Positions 26,076 to 33,166 of a stretch of DNA of 64,000 nucleotides are shown here, piece by piece. Every line of letters starts with the position of its first letter. Position 1 is the stretch's first letter. A model generated the notes under the pieces. The model saw only the letters and a program-made list of their open reading frames with translations. It ran no database searches and was not told the origin of the DNA. The DNA is taken from the NCBI RefSeq assembly GCF_019711615.1, contig NZ_JAIGNS010000001.1, forward strand, positions 868,001-932,000, written 5' to 3'. Source of the stretch: Qipengyuania intermedia. Lineage in GTDB: Bacteria > Pseudomonadota > Alphaproteobacteria > Sphingomonadales > Sphingomonadaceae. A program made the translations under genes and the position numbers.

Positions 26076-26701
26076 GCGGTTTCCTTTTCGAGTTCTTCCT
26101 TCAGCCACGGAAGGGCGTGTTCCCAGGTGTCGATCCGCGCATCGGCATGGCCGGAGGTATGCGCGCAGTCGATATGCGGTGCCAGCATCGGCTCGCCGCA
26201 CAGGTGCAGCGTCGTGATCTGGCCGATCGTATCACGCGCAGAACGGTGATGCTGGGCAAGATCATCGATAAAGATCGCCTTGGTCGGATTGTATTCGTCG
26301 AGAATGCGCTGGAGCGCCGGTCCCTTGGGGCCCTGGTTCGTGAAGACGCGGGCGTTGAGGCCATGGTCGGCAAGCTGCTGGGTGCGCATCTGCTGGCGCT
26401 TGTCCACGAGGTTCGTGAGGATCACCACGTCCGCCTGCTCGCCGAGTTCGTTGATTCCCTCGATCGCGCCGGGGATCGGCGACTGGCGGTGCATCTCGGT
26501 ATCGAAGAACTTGCCCAGCATCCGCCAGATGTCGTCGGGCGCAAGGATCTCGCCGGTTTCCTGCCACCTCAGGGCCTGCGAGAAATCATTGCCGTTCATG
26601 CGGAATTCGACGCCCTGCGTCTCGTCCAGCCAGTCGCGAAAGGGCGACACCATGTAGAGGAGGACTTCATCGCAATCGGAGATGATCAGGGGGCGGCTCA
26701 T
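26072..26701 (-). CDS. HAD superfamily hydrolase
   Basis: A 209-residue haloacid-dehalogenase-type phosphatase. Motif I is SDCDEV (nucleophile D9, acid D11), motif II VILTNLVDKR near residue 94, and motif IV IFIDDLAQHH near 144. A helical cap lies between motifs I and II (residues ~15-80). Substrate unknown. Its start overlaps the DUF3572 gene stop by ATGA and its stop overlaps the RidA start, so it is in the middle of the coupled operon. Confidence 0.9.
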   Translation of the reverse strand: MSRPLIISDCDEVLLYMVSPFRDWLDETQGVEFRMNGNDFSQALRWQETGEILAPDDIWRMLGKFFDTEMHRQSPIPGAIEGINELGEQADVVILTNLVDKRQQMRTQQLADHGLNARVFTNQGPKGPALQRILDEYNPTKAIFIDDLAQHHRSARDTIGQITTLHLCGEPMLAPHIDCAHTSGHADARIDTWEHALPWLKEELEKETA

Positions 26702-26976
26702 GCAGACAGGCTCCTGTGGGCAGCGACAAGCGCTTCGGGCGTCGTGCCCAGCGCATCGGCTGCCGAGATAAGGTCGGGTTCGTGATTTGCGAGGAATTCA
26801 AGCACGGCCGCCTGCACGTCCCGCTCGCCGATACCGTGGCGAAGGCATTCGGGCGTCAGGCCGGTAAGGGACAGCAACCGCTCGGCGCGCCGGTCGTCGA
26901 CCAGCGCCCAGCCGAGCGCCTCAAGCGCCAGGACTTCGGGTGCGCGGGTTTCGCCGGATTTGTCGTTGGATAGAAT
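26698..26976 (-). CDS. DUF3572 family protein, apparently with a non-canonical start codon
   Basis: A 92-residue reading frame with the DUF3572 pattern (ALEALGWALVDDRRAERLLSLTGL, LRHGIGERDVQAAVLEFLANHEPDL, LVAAHRSLSA). There is no in-frame ATG, GTG or TTG before the conserved core. The best start is ATT at 26976, with AAAGGG ending 6 bases before it; an in-frame CTG at 26982 abuts that sequence. It is the first gene of the operon DUF3572-HAD-RidA-GDPD-FemAB, overlapping HAD by ATGA. A sequencing error restoring frame to GTG 26998 is the alternative. Confidence 0.75.
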   Translation of the reverse strand: MLSNDKSGETRAPEVLALEALGWALVDDRRAERLLSLTGLTPECLRHGIGERDVQAAVLEFLANHEPDLISAADALGTTPEALVAAHRSLSA

Positions 26977-27035
26977 TGTCAGCCCTTTCGCTTGTCACTA
27001 TGCCCCGGTGCCAGATCGCAGGAGACGGCAAGCAC

Positions 27036-27404
27036 GTGGCAAAGAGAATACTCGTTGTCGAGGATAACGACCTCAACCGGAAATTGTTCTGTGACGTGCT
27101 GAAGGCCAACGGCCACGAGGTCGTGCCCGTCGCCGACGGCAACAATGTCATCGCCACAGCCCGCAAGTTCGCGCCCGATCTCGTCATCATGGACATCCAG
27201 CTGCCCGGCGTGAGCGGGGTGGATTTGATCGCCGAGCTGAAGGACAATGGCGACCTCGCCAAGGTGCCGGTGCTCGCCGTAACGGCCTATGCGGGCAAGG
27301 GCGACGAGGAGCGCATCCGCGGCGCGGGCGCGGAAGATTACCTCGCCAAACCGGTATCGATCGGCCCTTTCATGGCCGCCGTGCGGCGCCTTGTCGGCGA
27401 GTGA
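27036..27404 (+). CDS. divK: DivK-type single-domain response regulator
   Basis: A 122-residue receiver domain without output domain. The phosphoacceptor is D53 in LVIMDIQLPGVSG, with the acidic pair VVEDN (D10), T83 region AVTAYAGKGDEERIR and K105 region LAKPVS. The sequence closely follows DivK, which in alphaproteobacteria controls the CckA-ChpT-CtrA phosphorelay through the PleC/DivJ kinases. The start is GTG 27036 with AGGAGA upstream; the longer frame from 26940 overlaps DUF3572. Confidence 0.93.
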   Translation: MAKRILVVEDNDLNRKLFCDVLKANGHEVVPVADGNNVIATARKFAPDLVIMDIQLPGVSGVDLIAELKDNGDLAKVPVLAVTAYAGKGDEERIRGAGAEDYLAKPVSIGPFMAAVRRLVGE

Positions 27405-27425
27405 GATAGCGCGCCCACGCTTGAC

Positions 27426-27446
27426 AAGCGGGGCCGGAAACCGCTT
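27426..27446 (+). terminator. Weak hairpin after divK
   Basis: AAGCGG (27426-27431) pairs with CCGCTT (27441-27446), followed by TTG. Short stem and short T-run; a possible weak terminator between divK and the ACP gene. The overlapping TTGACA at 27421 could alternatively be part of a promoter for ACP-SPT. Confidence 0.35.
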
Positions 27447-27522
27447 TGCCGCCCATTGATTATCTACTGCAAGCGCCGCGGGTCGCCCCTGCCGCTGTAA
27501 CATTACAAGGACTGGACCCTTC

Positions 27523-27765
27523 ATGGACCGTGCCGAAGTCGACGCAAAAATCCGCGAAATCGCAGAACCCTTCAACAAGAAGGGCGTCACCATCACCGAA
27601 GACACCAGCTTCCAGAACGACCTGGAATTCGACAGCCTGACCGTCATGGATTTCGTCGCGGAGATCGAGGACGAATTCGACATCATCATCAGCATGAACC
27701 AGCAGGCCGAGATCGAGAAATACGGCCAGCTCGTCGATGCCGTGACCAAGATGCAGGCCGACTGA
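27523..27765 (+). CDS. Acyl carrier protein dedicated to sphingolipid synthesis
   Basis: An 80-residue acidic four-helix acyl carrier protein. The phosphopantetheine attachment site is S38 in LEFDSLTVMDFV. It overlaps the serine palmitoyltransferase gene by one base (TGATG). In sphingolipid-making alphaproteobacteria an ACP next to SPT is specialised for supplying the acyl thioester to SPT, as distinct from the housekeeping FabF-linked AcpP. That role is inferred from the tight coupling here. Confidence 0.93.
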   Translation: MDRAEVDAKIREIAEPFNKKGVTITEDTSFQNDLEFDSLTVMDFVAEIEDEFDIIISMNQQAEIEKYGQLVDAVTKMQAD

Positions 27766-29021
27766 TGAGCGAGGGTATTTCCCAGCCGGACCAGCCGCAG
27801 ACGCTCGAGGGACACAAGGGCGACAAGGATCTCTTCTCCAAGTTCGACGACATCATCGCGATGCGCCAGGGCTTGCTCGACAGCGGCGTCGAGGACCCGT
27901 TCAACCTCGTCATGGAAAAGGTCCTCTCGCCGACCCGCGCCATCTGCAACGGGCGCGAGACGATCCTGCTCGGTACCTATAATTACATGGGCATGACCTT
28001 CGACCCGGACGTGGTCGAGGCAGGCAAGCAGGCGCTGGCCGATTTCGGTTCGGGCACGACCGGCAGCCGCGTGCTGAACGGCACCTACCAGGGGCACAAG
28101 GACGTCGAGGAAGCGCTCAAGGACTTCTACGACATGGACCATGCGATGGTCTTCTCCACCGGCTACCAGGCCAATCTGGGGATCATCAGCACCATCGCGG
28201 GCAAGGGCGATTACATCGTCCTCGACATCGACAGCCATGCCAGCATCTGGGACGGCTGCGCGATGGGCAATGCCGAAGTCGTGCCCTTCAAGCACAATGA
28301 TATCGAAGCGATGGAAAAGCGCCTCAGGCGCATACCGGGGGATGCCGGCAAGCTGGTCATCCTCGAAGGCGTCTATTCGATGCTGGGCGATGTCGCGCCG
28401 CTGAAGGAAATGATCGCGGTCGCGAAGAAATACGGCGCCATGGTGCTGGTCGATGAAGCGCACTCGATGGGCTTCATCGGCGAAAACGGGCGCGGCGTAG
28501 TGGAAAGCGCCGGGGTGATCGACGACGTCGACTTCATTATCGGCACTTTTTCCAAGAGCGTGGGCACAGTGGGCGGATTCTGCGTCTCCAACCATCCCAA
28601 GTTCGAGATCATGCGCCTGGTGTGCCGTCCCTATGTCTTCACCGCCTCGCTCCCGCCGAGCGTCGTGGCGACTGCCTGCACCTCGATACGCAAGCTCATG
28701 CACGGATCGAACAAGCGCGCGCATCTCTGGGAGAATTCCAAGAACCTGCACAAGGGGCTGAAGGACTTGGGCTTCCAGCTCGGCACCGAAGAACCTCAAA
28801 GCGCGATTATCGCGGTCATCATGCCCGACCTCCAGCAGGGTGCCGCCATGTGGGAAGCGCTGATCCAGAACGGGCTTTACGTGAACCTTGCCCGGCCGCC
28901 GGCAACACCGGCGAACATGACCCTGCTGCGGTGTTCGCTTTGCGCCGAACACAGCGAAGAGGAAGTGGGGGAGATCCTCGAAATCTTCGAAAAATCGGGC
29001 AAGGCCGTCGGGATAATCTGA
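27765..29021 (+). CDS. spt: Serine palmitoyltransferase
   Basis: A 418-residue alpha-oxoamine synthase that condenses serine with a long-chain acyl thioester to 3-ketosphinganine, the committed step of sphingolipid synthesis. PLP-site residues are D231 in VLVDEAHSMGFIG and the Schiff-base lysine K264 in GTFSKSVGTVGG. YNYMGM and GSGTTGSRVLNGTYQGHKDVE are family hallmarks. The soluble homodimeric bacterial type without a membrane anchor. The ACP gene upstream favours SPT over KBL or HemA. Confidence 0.95.
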   Translation: MSEGISQPDQPQTLEGHKGDKDLFSKFDDIIAMRQGLLDSGVEDPFNLVMEKVLSPTRAICNGRETILLGTYNYMGMTFDPDVVEAGKQALADFGSGTTGSRVLNGTYQGHKDVEEALKDFYDMDHAMVFSTGYQANLGIISTIAGKGDYIVLDIDSHASIWDGCAMGNAEVVPFKHNDIEAMEKRLRRIPGDAGKLVILEGVYSMLGDVAPLKEMIAVAKKYGAMVLVDEAHSMGFIGENGRGVVESAGVIDDVDFIIGTFSKSVGTVGGFCVSNHPKFEIMRLVCRPYVFTASLPPSVVATACTSIRKLMHGSNKRAHLWENSKNLHKGLKDLGFQLGTEEPQSAIIAVIMPDLQQGAAMWEALIQNGLYVNLARPPATPANMTLLRCSLCAEHSEEEVGEILEIFEKSGKAVGII

Positions 29022-29079
29022 CTAGGCGGGAACGCGCGTCCCCGCCTGCTCGTCTCCTTCCATGAAGGAGAACGATCAG

Positions 29080-29511
29080 ATGAAGACTACCAATAGCGGC
29101 AGCGCGACATACGAAGGACTTGGCAAGGACGGCAAGGGGCACGTCTCGACCGGATCGGGCGCCCTCGCCGCGCAACCCTATGGCTTCAACACCCGCTTCG
29201 AGGATGCGCCCGGAACCAATCCCGAAGAGCTTGTCGCCGCTGCCCATGCAAGCTGTTTCACCATGGCCCTGTCGTTCAAGCTGGCCGAAGCAGGCTTCAC
29301 CGACGGCCGAGTGGTCACCAGTGCAGAGGTGACGCTTGAAAAGCAGGATGGCGGCTTCACCGTCACCCGGTCCGCCTTGTCCACGAAGGGCAAGGTCGAG
29401 GGTATGGACCAGGCCAAGTTCGAAGAACTGGCCGCCGATGCCAAGGCCAATTGTCCGATCTCAAGACTGCTGAATTGCGACATCACTCTCGAAACCAAGT
29501 TCGAAGGCTGA
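29080..29511 (+). CDS. OsmC/Ohr family peroxiredoxin
   Basis: A 143-residue OsmC-subfamily thiol peroxidase that detoxifies organic hydroperoxides. The reactive cysteines are in PEELVAAAHASCFTMALSF (C~59) and in AKANCPISRLLNCDITLE (C~125). Start ATG 29080 is preceded by AAGGAGA; an in-frame ATG 29062 lies inside that ribosome-binding region. Placed between SPT and a bidirectional terminator. A link to lipid peroxide defence is plausible but not shown. Confidence 0.94.
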   Translation: MKTTNSGSATYEGLGKDGKGHVSTGSGALAAQPYGFNTRFEDAPGTNPEELVAAAHASCFTMALSFKLAEAGFTDGRVVTSAEVTLEKQDGGFTVTRSALSTKGKVEGMDQAKFEELAADAKANCPISRLLNCDITLETKFEG

Positions 29512-29528
29512 ATCCAGTTTTTCGCGAG

Positions 29529-29564
29529 AAAGGCCGGCCGGAGGTTGCGAAACGGCCGGCCTTT
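29529..29564. terminator. Bidirectional Rho-independent terminator
   Basis: Perfect 11-base stem AAAGGCCGGCC (29529-29539) with GGCCGGCCTTT (29554-29564), 14-base loop, with T-runs on both strands. It separates osmC (+) from the convergent hydroxylase gene (-). Confidence 0.85.
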
Positions 29565-29568
29565 CCCG

Positions 29569-30414
29569 TCAGGCGACCTTGGCCGTCGCCTCCTCTCCAA
29601 CCGATGGTTCCATTTCCCGGTTCTCGGGGAAGATCGGCCACATGAGCTGCTGGCCCAATGTCGCGGGCGCGAGGTTTTCGACGCCATAACTCTTGGGGAA
29701 GCTGCGCGTGATCTTCGCGGTGCCGAATAGGACATCCCAGAAGAACAGCAGGTTTCCGTAATTGCCCTTGTACTGAACCGCCGGATCGTCGGCATGGCGG
29801 CCGTGGTGCGCATGGTGCGTGGCAGGCGTCGAGATCGTCCGCTCGACCACCCACATCACGGGCGAGAGCCACTTGATCTTGTAGAGGGGCTTGTCCCAGG
29901 CGACATCGGAATGCGCGCCGGTGATGACCAGCAGCTTTACCACGATATAGCCGGCATAGACCCAGCCAAGGCCGAGGTAGATCAGCACTCCCGACAACCA
30001 GATGCCCGGCATCATTGCGTAATAGAATATGTTGTTTCGGTACACGAGCCGCACGCTCATGTACTTCGCGTTATGGTGCGCGCGATGCAGGTTGTAGAGC
30101 CAGTGGAAACTGTGGCTCGCGCGATGCCACCAATACTGCATCATGTCGTCGAGGATCAGGAACAGCCCGATCGCCAGGAAGATGTTGATGCCTGACAAGG
30201 CGCCTTCCCATTGCGGTGCGATCATACCTGCCAGTGTGGCCGAGGTGAACAGGACGGCAGGCTGGGTCAGGCCGAGCAGCATGACCATGCTGACCGCTTC
30301 CACGATTCCGTCATCGCGGGTCTGTTCGGATTTGCGGAACAGGTTGGTCCGCCACAGCTCCAGCAGGGCGAAGCCGAGGTAGATGCAGATGATCGCAATG
30401 GTCGAAGCAGGCAT
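29569..30414 (-). CDS. Sterol desaturase/fatty acid hydroxylase family membrane enzyme
   Basis: A 281-residue di-iron membrane oxygenase. The histidine clusters HRASH (near residue 97), HRAHH (near 109) and HHAHHGRH (near 200) are the metal ligands of the FA_hydroxylase family, embedded between about four hydrophobic helices. Family members hydroxylate fatty acyl, sphingoid, sterol or carotenoid chains. Proximity to the ACP-SPT genes makes a sphingolipid or carotenoid substrate the leading guess. Divergent from the Crp/Fnr gene across a 49-base gap. Confidence 0.88.
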   Translation of the reverse strand: MPASTIAIICIYLGFALLELWRTNLFRKSEQTRDDGIVEAVSMVMLLGLTQPAVLFTSATLAGMIAPQWEGALSGINIFLAIGLFLILDDMMQYWWHRASHSFHWLYNLHRAHHNAKYMSVRLVYRNNIFYYAMMPGIWLSGVLIYLGLGWVYAGYIVVKLLVITGAHSDVAWDKPLYKIKWLSPVMWVVERTISTPATHHAHHGRHADDPAVQYKGNYGNLLFFWDVLFGTAKITRSFPKSYGVENLAPATLGQQLMWPIFPENREMEPSVGEEATAKVA

Positions 30415-30463
30415 GGGTATCTCCCTTGTCGAATCCGGGCCTAGCGTTTACCGAAGCGAAATA

Positions 30464-31150
30464 ATGTTAAATGTTTTACATTCTGACCTGACTCGGCGCT
30501 CGCTGGTGTCGCCCATGCTGTTTTCCAGCCTCGACCCGGCCTTGCAGGCCCACCTGCTGCGCGGGTCGGCGGAGCGGCGCTACGAAGACGACCAGATCAT
30601 CCAGCAGCGCGGCGAGATGGCCGATGGTTTCTGGCTGATCGAGGCGGGCGAGGTCATGGTCGGCCAATTCCTGCGCGAAGGAGATTTCCGCGCGGTCGCC
30701 CTTCTCGGCAAGGGCGATTCCTATGGCGAGCTTGCGGTATTCTCCAACCGCCCCCGCATCGTCGATGCCGTGTCGCGCGGGCAGAGCACGCTGCGGCATA
30801 TCTCGGCCAACCGCTTCCTCGATGCGCTCGGCAATTACCCCGCCTCGATGAGAGCGCTGCTGGGCGCCCTCTCGCACCAGTTGCAGGACACTCTGTCGCT
30901 GCTCGCCGGGATGCGGCGCGGGACCAATCCGGCAAGAATGGCCGAACTGCTCGTGAATCTGGCAGGGGAGGTCCGGCGCGAAGCAAGGGTCGAAATCACG
31001 CAGCAGGAACTTGCCGAACTGCTCGGCATCACGCGGGTCACGGCCAACGCCGCGCTCAAGATCCTGCAACAGGCCAGGCTGATCGAGCGCGGGTACGGCA
31101 CGATCATCGTGCGCGACCGCGACCGCTTGATGCAATTCGCGCTGGACTAG
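30464..31150 (+). CDS. Crp/Fnr family transcriptional regulator
   Basis: A 228-residue regulator with an N-terminal cyclic-nucleotide-binding-type beta roll (residues ~20-125, including GDSYGELAVFSNRPRIVDAVS near 90) and a C-terminal winged HTH (EITQQELAELLGITRVTANAALKILQQARLIERGYGTIIV, ~175-215). It lacks the clustered cysteines of oxygen-sensing Fnr. Start ATG 30464 is likely, or ATG 30515. The arms AATGT (30463-30467) and ACATT (30478-30482) form a small dyad over the start. It may control the divergent hydroxylase gene. Confidence 0.9.
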   Translation: MLNVLHSDLTRRSLVSPMLFSSLDPALQAHLLRGSAERRYEDDQIIQQRGEMADGFWLIEAGEVMVGQFLREGDFRAVALLGKGDSYGELAVFSNRPRIVDAVSRGQSTLRHISANRFLDALGNYPASMRALLGALSHQLQDTLSLLAGMRRGTNPARMAELLVNLAGEVRREARVEITQQELAELLGITRVTANAALKILQQARLIERGYGTIIVRDRDRLMQFALD

Positions 31151-31151
31151 A

Positions 31152-31790
31152 TCAGCTGGCGTCGATGGCTGGCGGGTTGCTGCACACGCCGCCTTCTTCG
31201 TCCTCGCTGCCGCCAAGCTGCGTGAGGACCAGCACGCCGCCTACCACCAGGACGACGAAGGCCGTGGTGACGAGGCCGAGGTACTTGTCGATCACCTGCT
31301 TGATCGGCGCCCCGAAAACGCGGAACAGGATGCCCACCGTCATGAAAATGAGGGCGCGGGCGAACAGGCTCGACAACACGAAGGTGACGAGGTTCATGCC
31401 GACGAAGCCCGCGGTAATGGTCAGCAGCTTGAATGGGACCGGTGTTGCCCCGGCGATAAGGATCGCTTCGAAGTCGTATTCGCGCAGATGACACGCCGCG
31501 ACAGGGAATGCCTCGGTCAGGCCGAGCGCCCCGATCAGCCACGCCCCCACGGTGTCGTACAATCCCCACCCGATCGCATAGCCGAGCATGGCACCCGCGA
31601 CCGAGGCCAGCGTCGCGACCAGAGCGAACTTCACCGCCTTCTTCGGTTCGGCAAGGCACATGAGGCCAAGCAGCGGATGCGGCGGGATCGGGAAGAAGGA
31701 GGATTCGATGAAGCAGAAGAATGCCAGCCACCAGACCGCATGCGGATGCGCGGCCTTGTCCATTGTCCAGTTGTAGAGGCTACGCAGCAT
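31152..31790 (-). CDS. YqaA/DedA-type (VTT domain) inner membrane protein
   Basis: A 212-residue polytopic protein of the YqaA branch of the SNARE-associated/VTT superfamily. It contains FIESSFFPIPPHPLLGLMCLAEPKKA near residue 29 and ILIAGATPVPFKLLTITAGFVGMN near 115, the paired re-entrant-loop motifs of DedA-like flippases or scramblases, plus a C-terminal hydrophobic helix. Probably involved in membrane lipid handling; not experimentally defined for this subgroup. Convergent with the Crp/Fnr gene, one base apart. Confidence 0.87.
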   Translation of the reverse strand: MLRSLYNWTMDKAAHPHAVWWLAFFCFIESSFFPIPPHPLLGLMCLAEPKKAVKFALVATLASVAGAMLGYAIGWGLYDTVGAWLIGALGLTEAFPVAACHLREYDFEAILIAGATPVPFKLLTITAGFVGMNLVTFVLSSLFARALIFMTVGILFRVFGAPIKQVIDKYLGLVTTAFVVLVVGGVLVLTQLGGSEDEEGGVCSNPPAIDAS

Positions 31791-31864
31791 GTTCGGTTGA
31801 CCCTCGAAATCGAAGCCAGCGGACTAAGGCAGAGGAGCCGAGTAGGCAAGCGCCACCGTATAAC

Positions 31865-31904
31865 CTATTTGGTTCTTTTTTCTTGACATCGTGACGCTAT
31901 TTGG
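31865..31904 (+). repeat. Two direct CTATTTGG repeats flanking a -35 element
   Basis: CTATTTGG occurs at 31865-31872 and 31897-31904, exactly 32 bases (about three helical turns) apart, bracketing the TTGACA at 31883. Same-face spacing is what a dimeric or cooperative DNA-binding regulator would use. Regulator unknown. Confidence 0.4.
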
Positions 31905-31911
31905 CTAGACA
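31883..31911 (+). promoter_or_regulatory. Sigma-70-type promoter of the GTA remnant
   Basis: A perfect -35 TTGACA (31883-31888), a 17-base spacer and TAGACA (31906-31911) as -10. The expected transcript start is near 31918, giving a leader of about 85 bases before the small-terminase-like gene, with a stem-loop in it. Confidence 0.5.
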
Positions 31912-31942
31912 AATCAAACATCGCGATAGTGTGATTCACTCG

Positions 31943-31968
31943 AAAGGGCGGCCGACAGGTCGCCCTTT
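31943..31968 (+). terminator. Leader hairpin (terminator or attenuator-like)
   Basis: AAAGGGCG (31943-31950) pairs perfectly with CGCCCTTT (31961-31968), 10-base loop, followed by TGCGTTTC. It sits in the leader between the promoter and the first gene. It could be an attenuator, the 3' end of a short RNA, or a barrier to incoming transcription. Confidence 0.45.
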
Positions 31969-32003
31969 TGCGTTTCATACGTCCGCCGGATCGGGAGGGA
32001 GCC

Positions 32004-32633
32004 ATGGGAAAATCACGATCTTCTGCCCGCCACGCCTGGGAAGCCGCGTTCCTCAAGGCATTGCGTGAATATGGAAAGGTCAATGCAGCTGCGCACGCCG
32101 CCGGAATAACCACCGGGCCGCCCTATAACAGGCGCAAGGTCAGCGCCTCCTTCGATGCACAATGGAAGGAAGCGCTCGCTGTCTACAAGAGCGGGAAAAG
32201 CAAGCGCATCCGTAATAGCGAGGACCGCCCCGCCCCGCGCCAGTGGAAACGCGTCTTCCTCGACGCGCTCGCGGAAACGTCCAATGTCGCAGGCTCGGCA
32301 AGGCAGGCGGGTATTGCCCCGCGCGTGGCCTATCGCACCCGTCGCATTTGCGACGACTTCGCCGCCGACTGGCGCGCCGCGCTGTTCGAAGGATATGCCA
32401 ATCTGGAAATGGAAGTGCTCGGATACCTTCGCGATCCGGCCCCTACTCACAAGATGGATGTTACCGCGGCGCTGCGCCTGCTCGCGGCCCACAAGGAAAC
32501 GATCGCGCAGGAACGCGCCACCCGCGCCAATGTCAGCGCCGCCGAGGTCCGTGCCTCCATCGAACGCAAGGTCGACGAATTGCGCAAGAAGGTCGCCGGA
32601 CGCGACATCCAGCCGGAGCGCCCGCACCCATGA
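32004..32633 (+). CDS. Small terminase-like DNA-binding protein with duplicated HTH module
   Basis: A 209-residue basic protein. Two similar segments, residues ~8-55 (HAWEAAFLKALREYGKVNAAAHAAGI...FDAQWKEAL) and ~77-125 (RQWKRVFLDALAETSNVAGSARQAGI...FAADWRAAL), each form a helix-turn-helix of the phage small-terminase type. The C-terminal part (~140-209) is helical with a possible coiled coil. Its position directly before a large terminase (ATGA overlap) supports a DNA-packaging recognition role. SD GGGAGGGAG precedes ATG 32004. The gene itself appears intact. Confidence 0.8.
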   Translation: MGKSRSSARHAWEAAFLKALREYGKVNAAAHAAGITTGPPYNRRKVSASFDAQWKEALAVYKSGKSKRIRNSEDRPAPRQWKRVFLDALAETSNVAGSARQAGIAPRVAYRTRRICDDFAADWRAALFEGYANLEMEVLGYLRDPAPTHKMDVTAALRLLAAHKETIAQERATRANVSAAEVRASIERKVDELRKKVAGRDIQPERPHP

Positions 32634-33166
32634 ACCGACCACTGTCGCGCCCCGAGGTCTGGGCGAGGCTCGAGGAGGAAGAGCTGGCCGACCATGTAGG
32701 GGGCATGAGTGAGGGAGAGCTCGGCGAGTTTGCCTATGACTTTCAGAACCATGCGCATGACGGCCAGCTGCCTCCGGAGGGCGACTGGTACATCTGGCTC
32801 GTCATGGCAGGACGCGGTTTCGGCAAGACGCGCGCCGGGTCCGAATGGGTACGCAGCATCGCCGACCGCGATCCCCAGGCGAGAATTGCGCTGGTGGCGG
32901 CCAGTCTCGGTGAAGCGCGCGCCGTCATGGTCGAGGGCGAAAGCGGGATCATCGCCTGCTGCGCGCCCGACAAGAGGCCGACCTTCGAGCCCTCGCTGTG
33001 GCGGATCAGCTGGCCCAACGGAGCCGTTGCCACGCTCTATTCGGCCGCGGAACCCGAGGCCTTGCGCGGTCCGCAGCATAGCCATGCTTGCGGGCCAGGC
33101 GCAGAAGGAGTTTTTCGTCAACGAGGCGCTGGCCCGGATCGACATGCTGCTCAACCCAGTCGTTGA
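32630..33166 (+). pseudogene. Truncated GTA/phage large terminase subunit
   Basis: The first ~152 codons match the ATPase half of a GTA-type large terminase: WLVMAGRGFGKTRAGSEW (Walker A), ARIALVAASLGEARAVMVEGESG, and WPNGAVATLYSAAEPEALRGPQHSHA. The native sequence stops near 33086, before the Walker B and the nuclease domain, and the frame reads on into out-of-frame DUF2793 sequence to a TGA at 33164. Full-length relatives are around 400-plus residues. It cannot package DNA. Confidence 0.85.
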
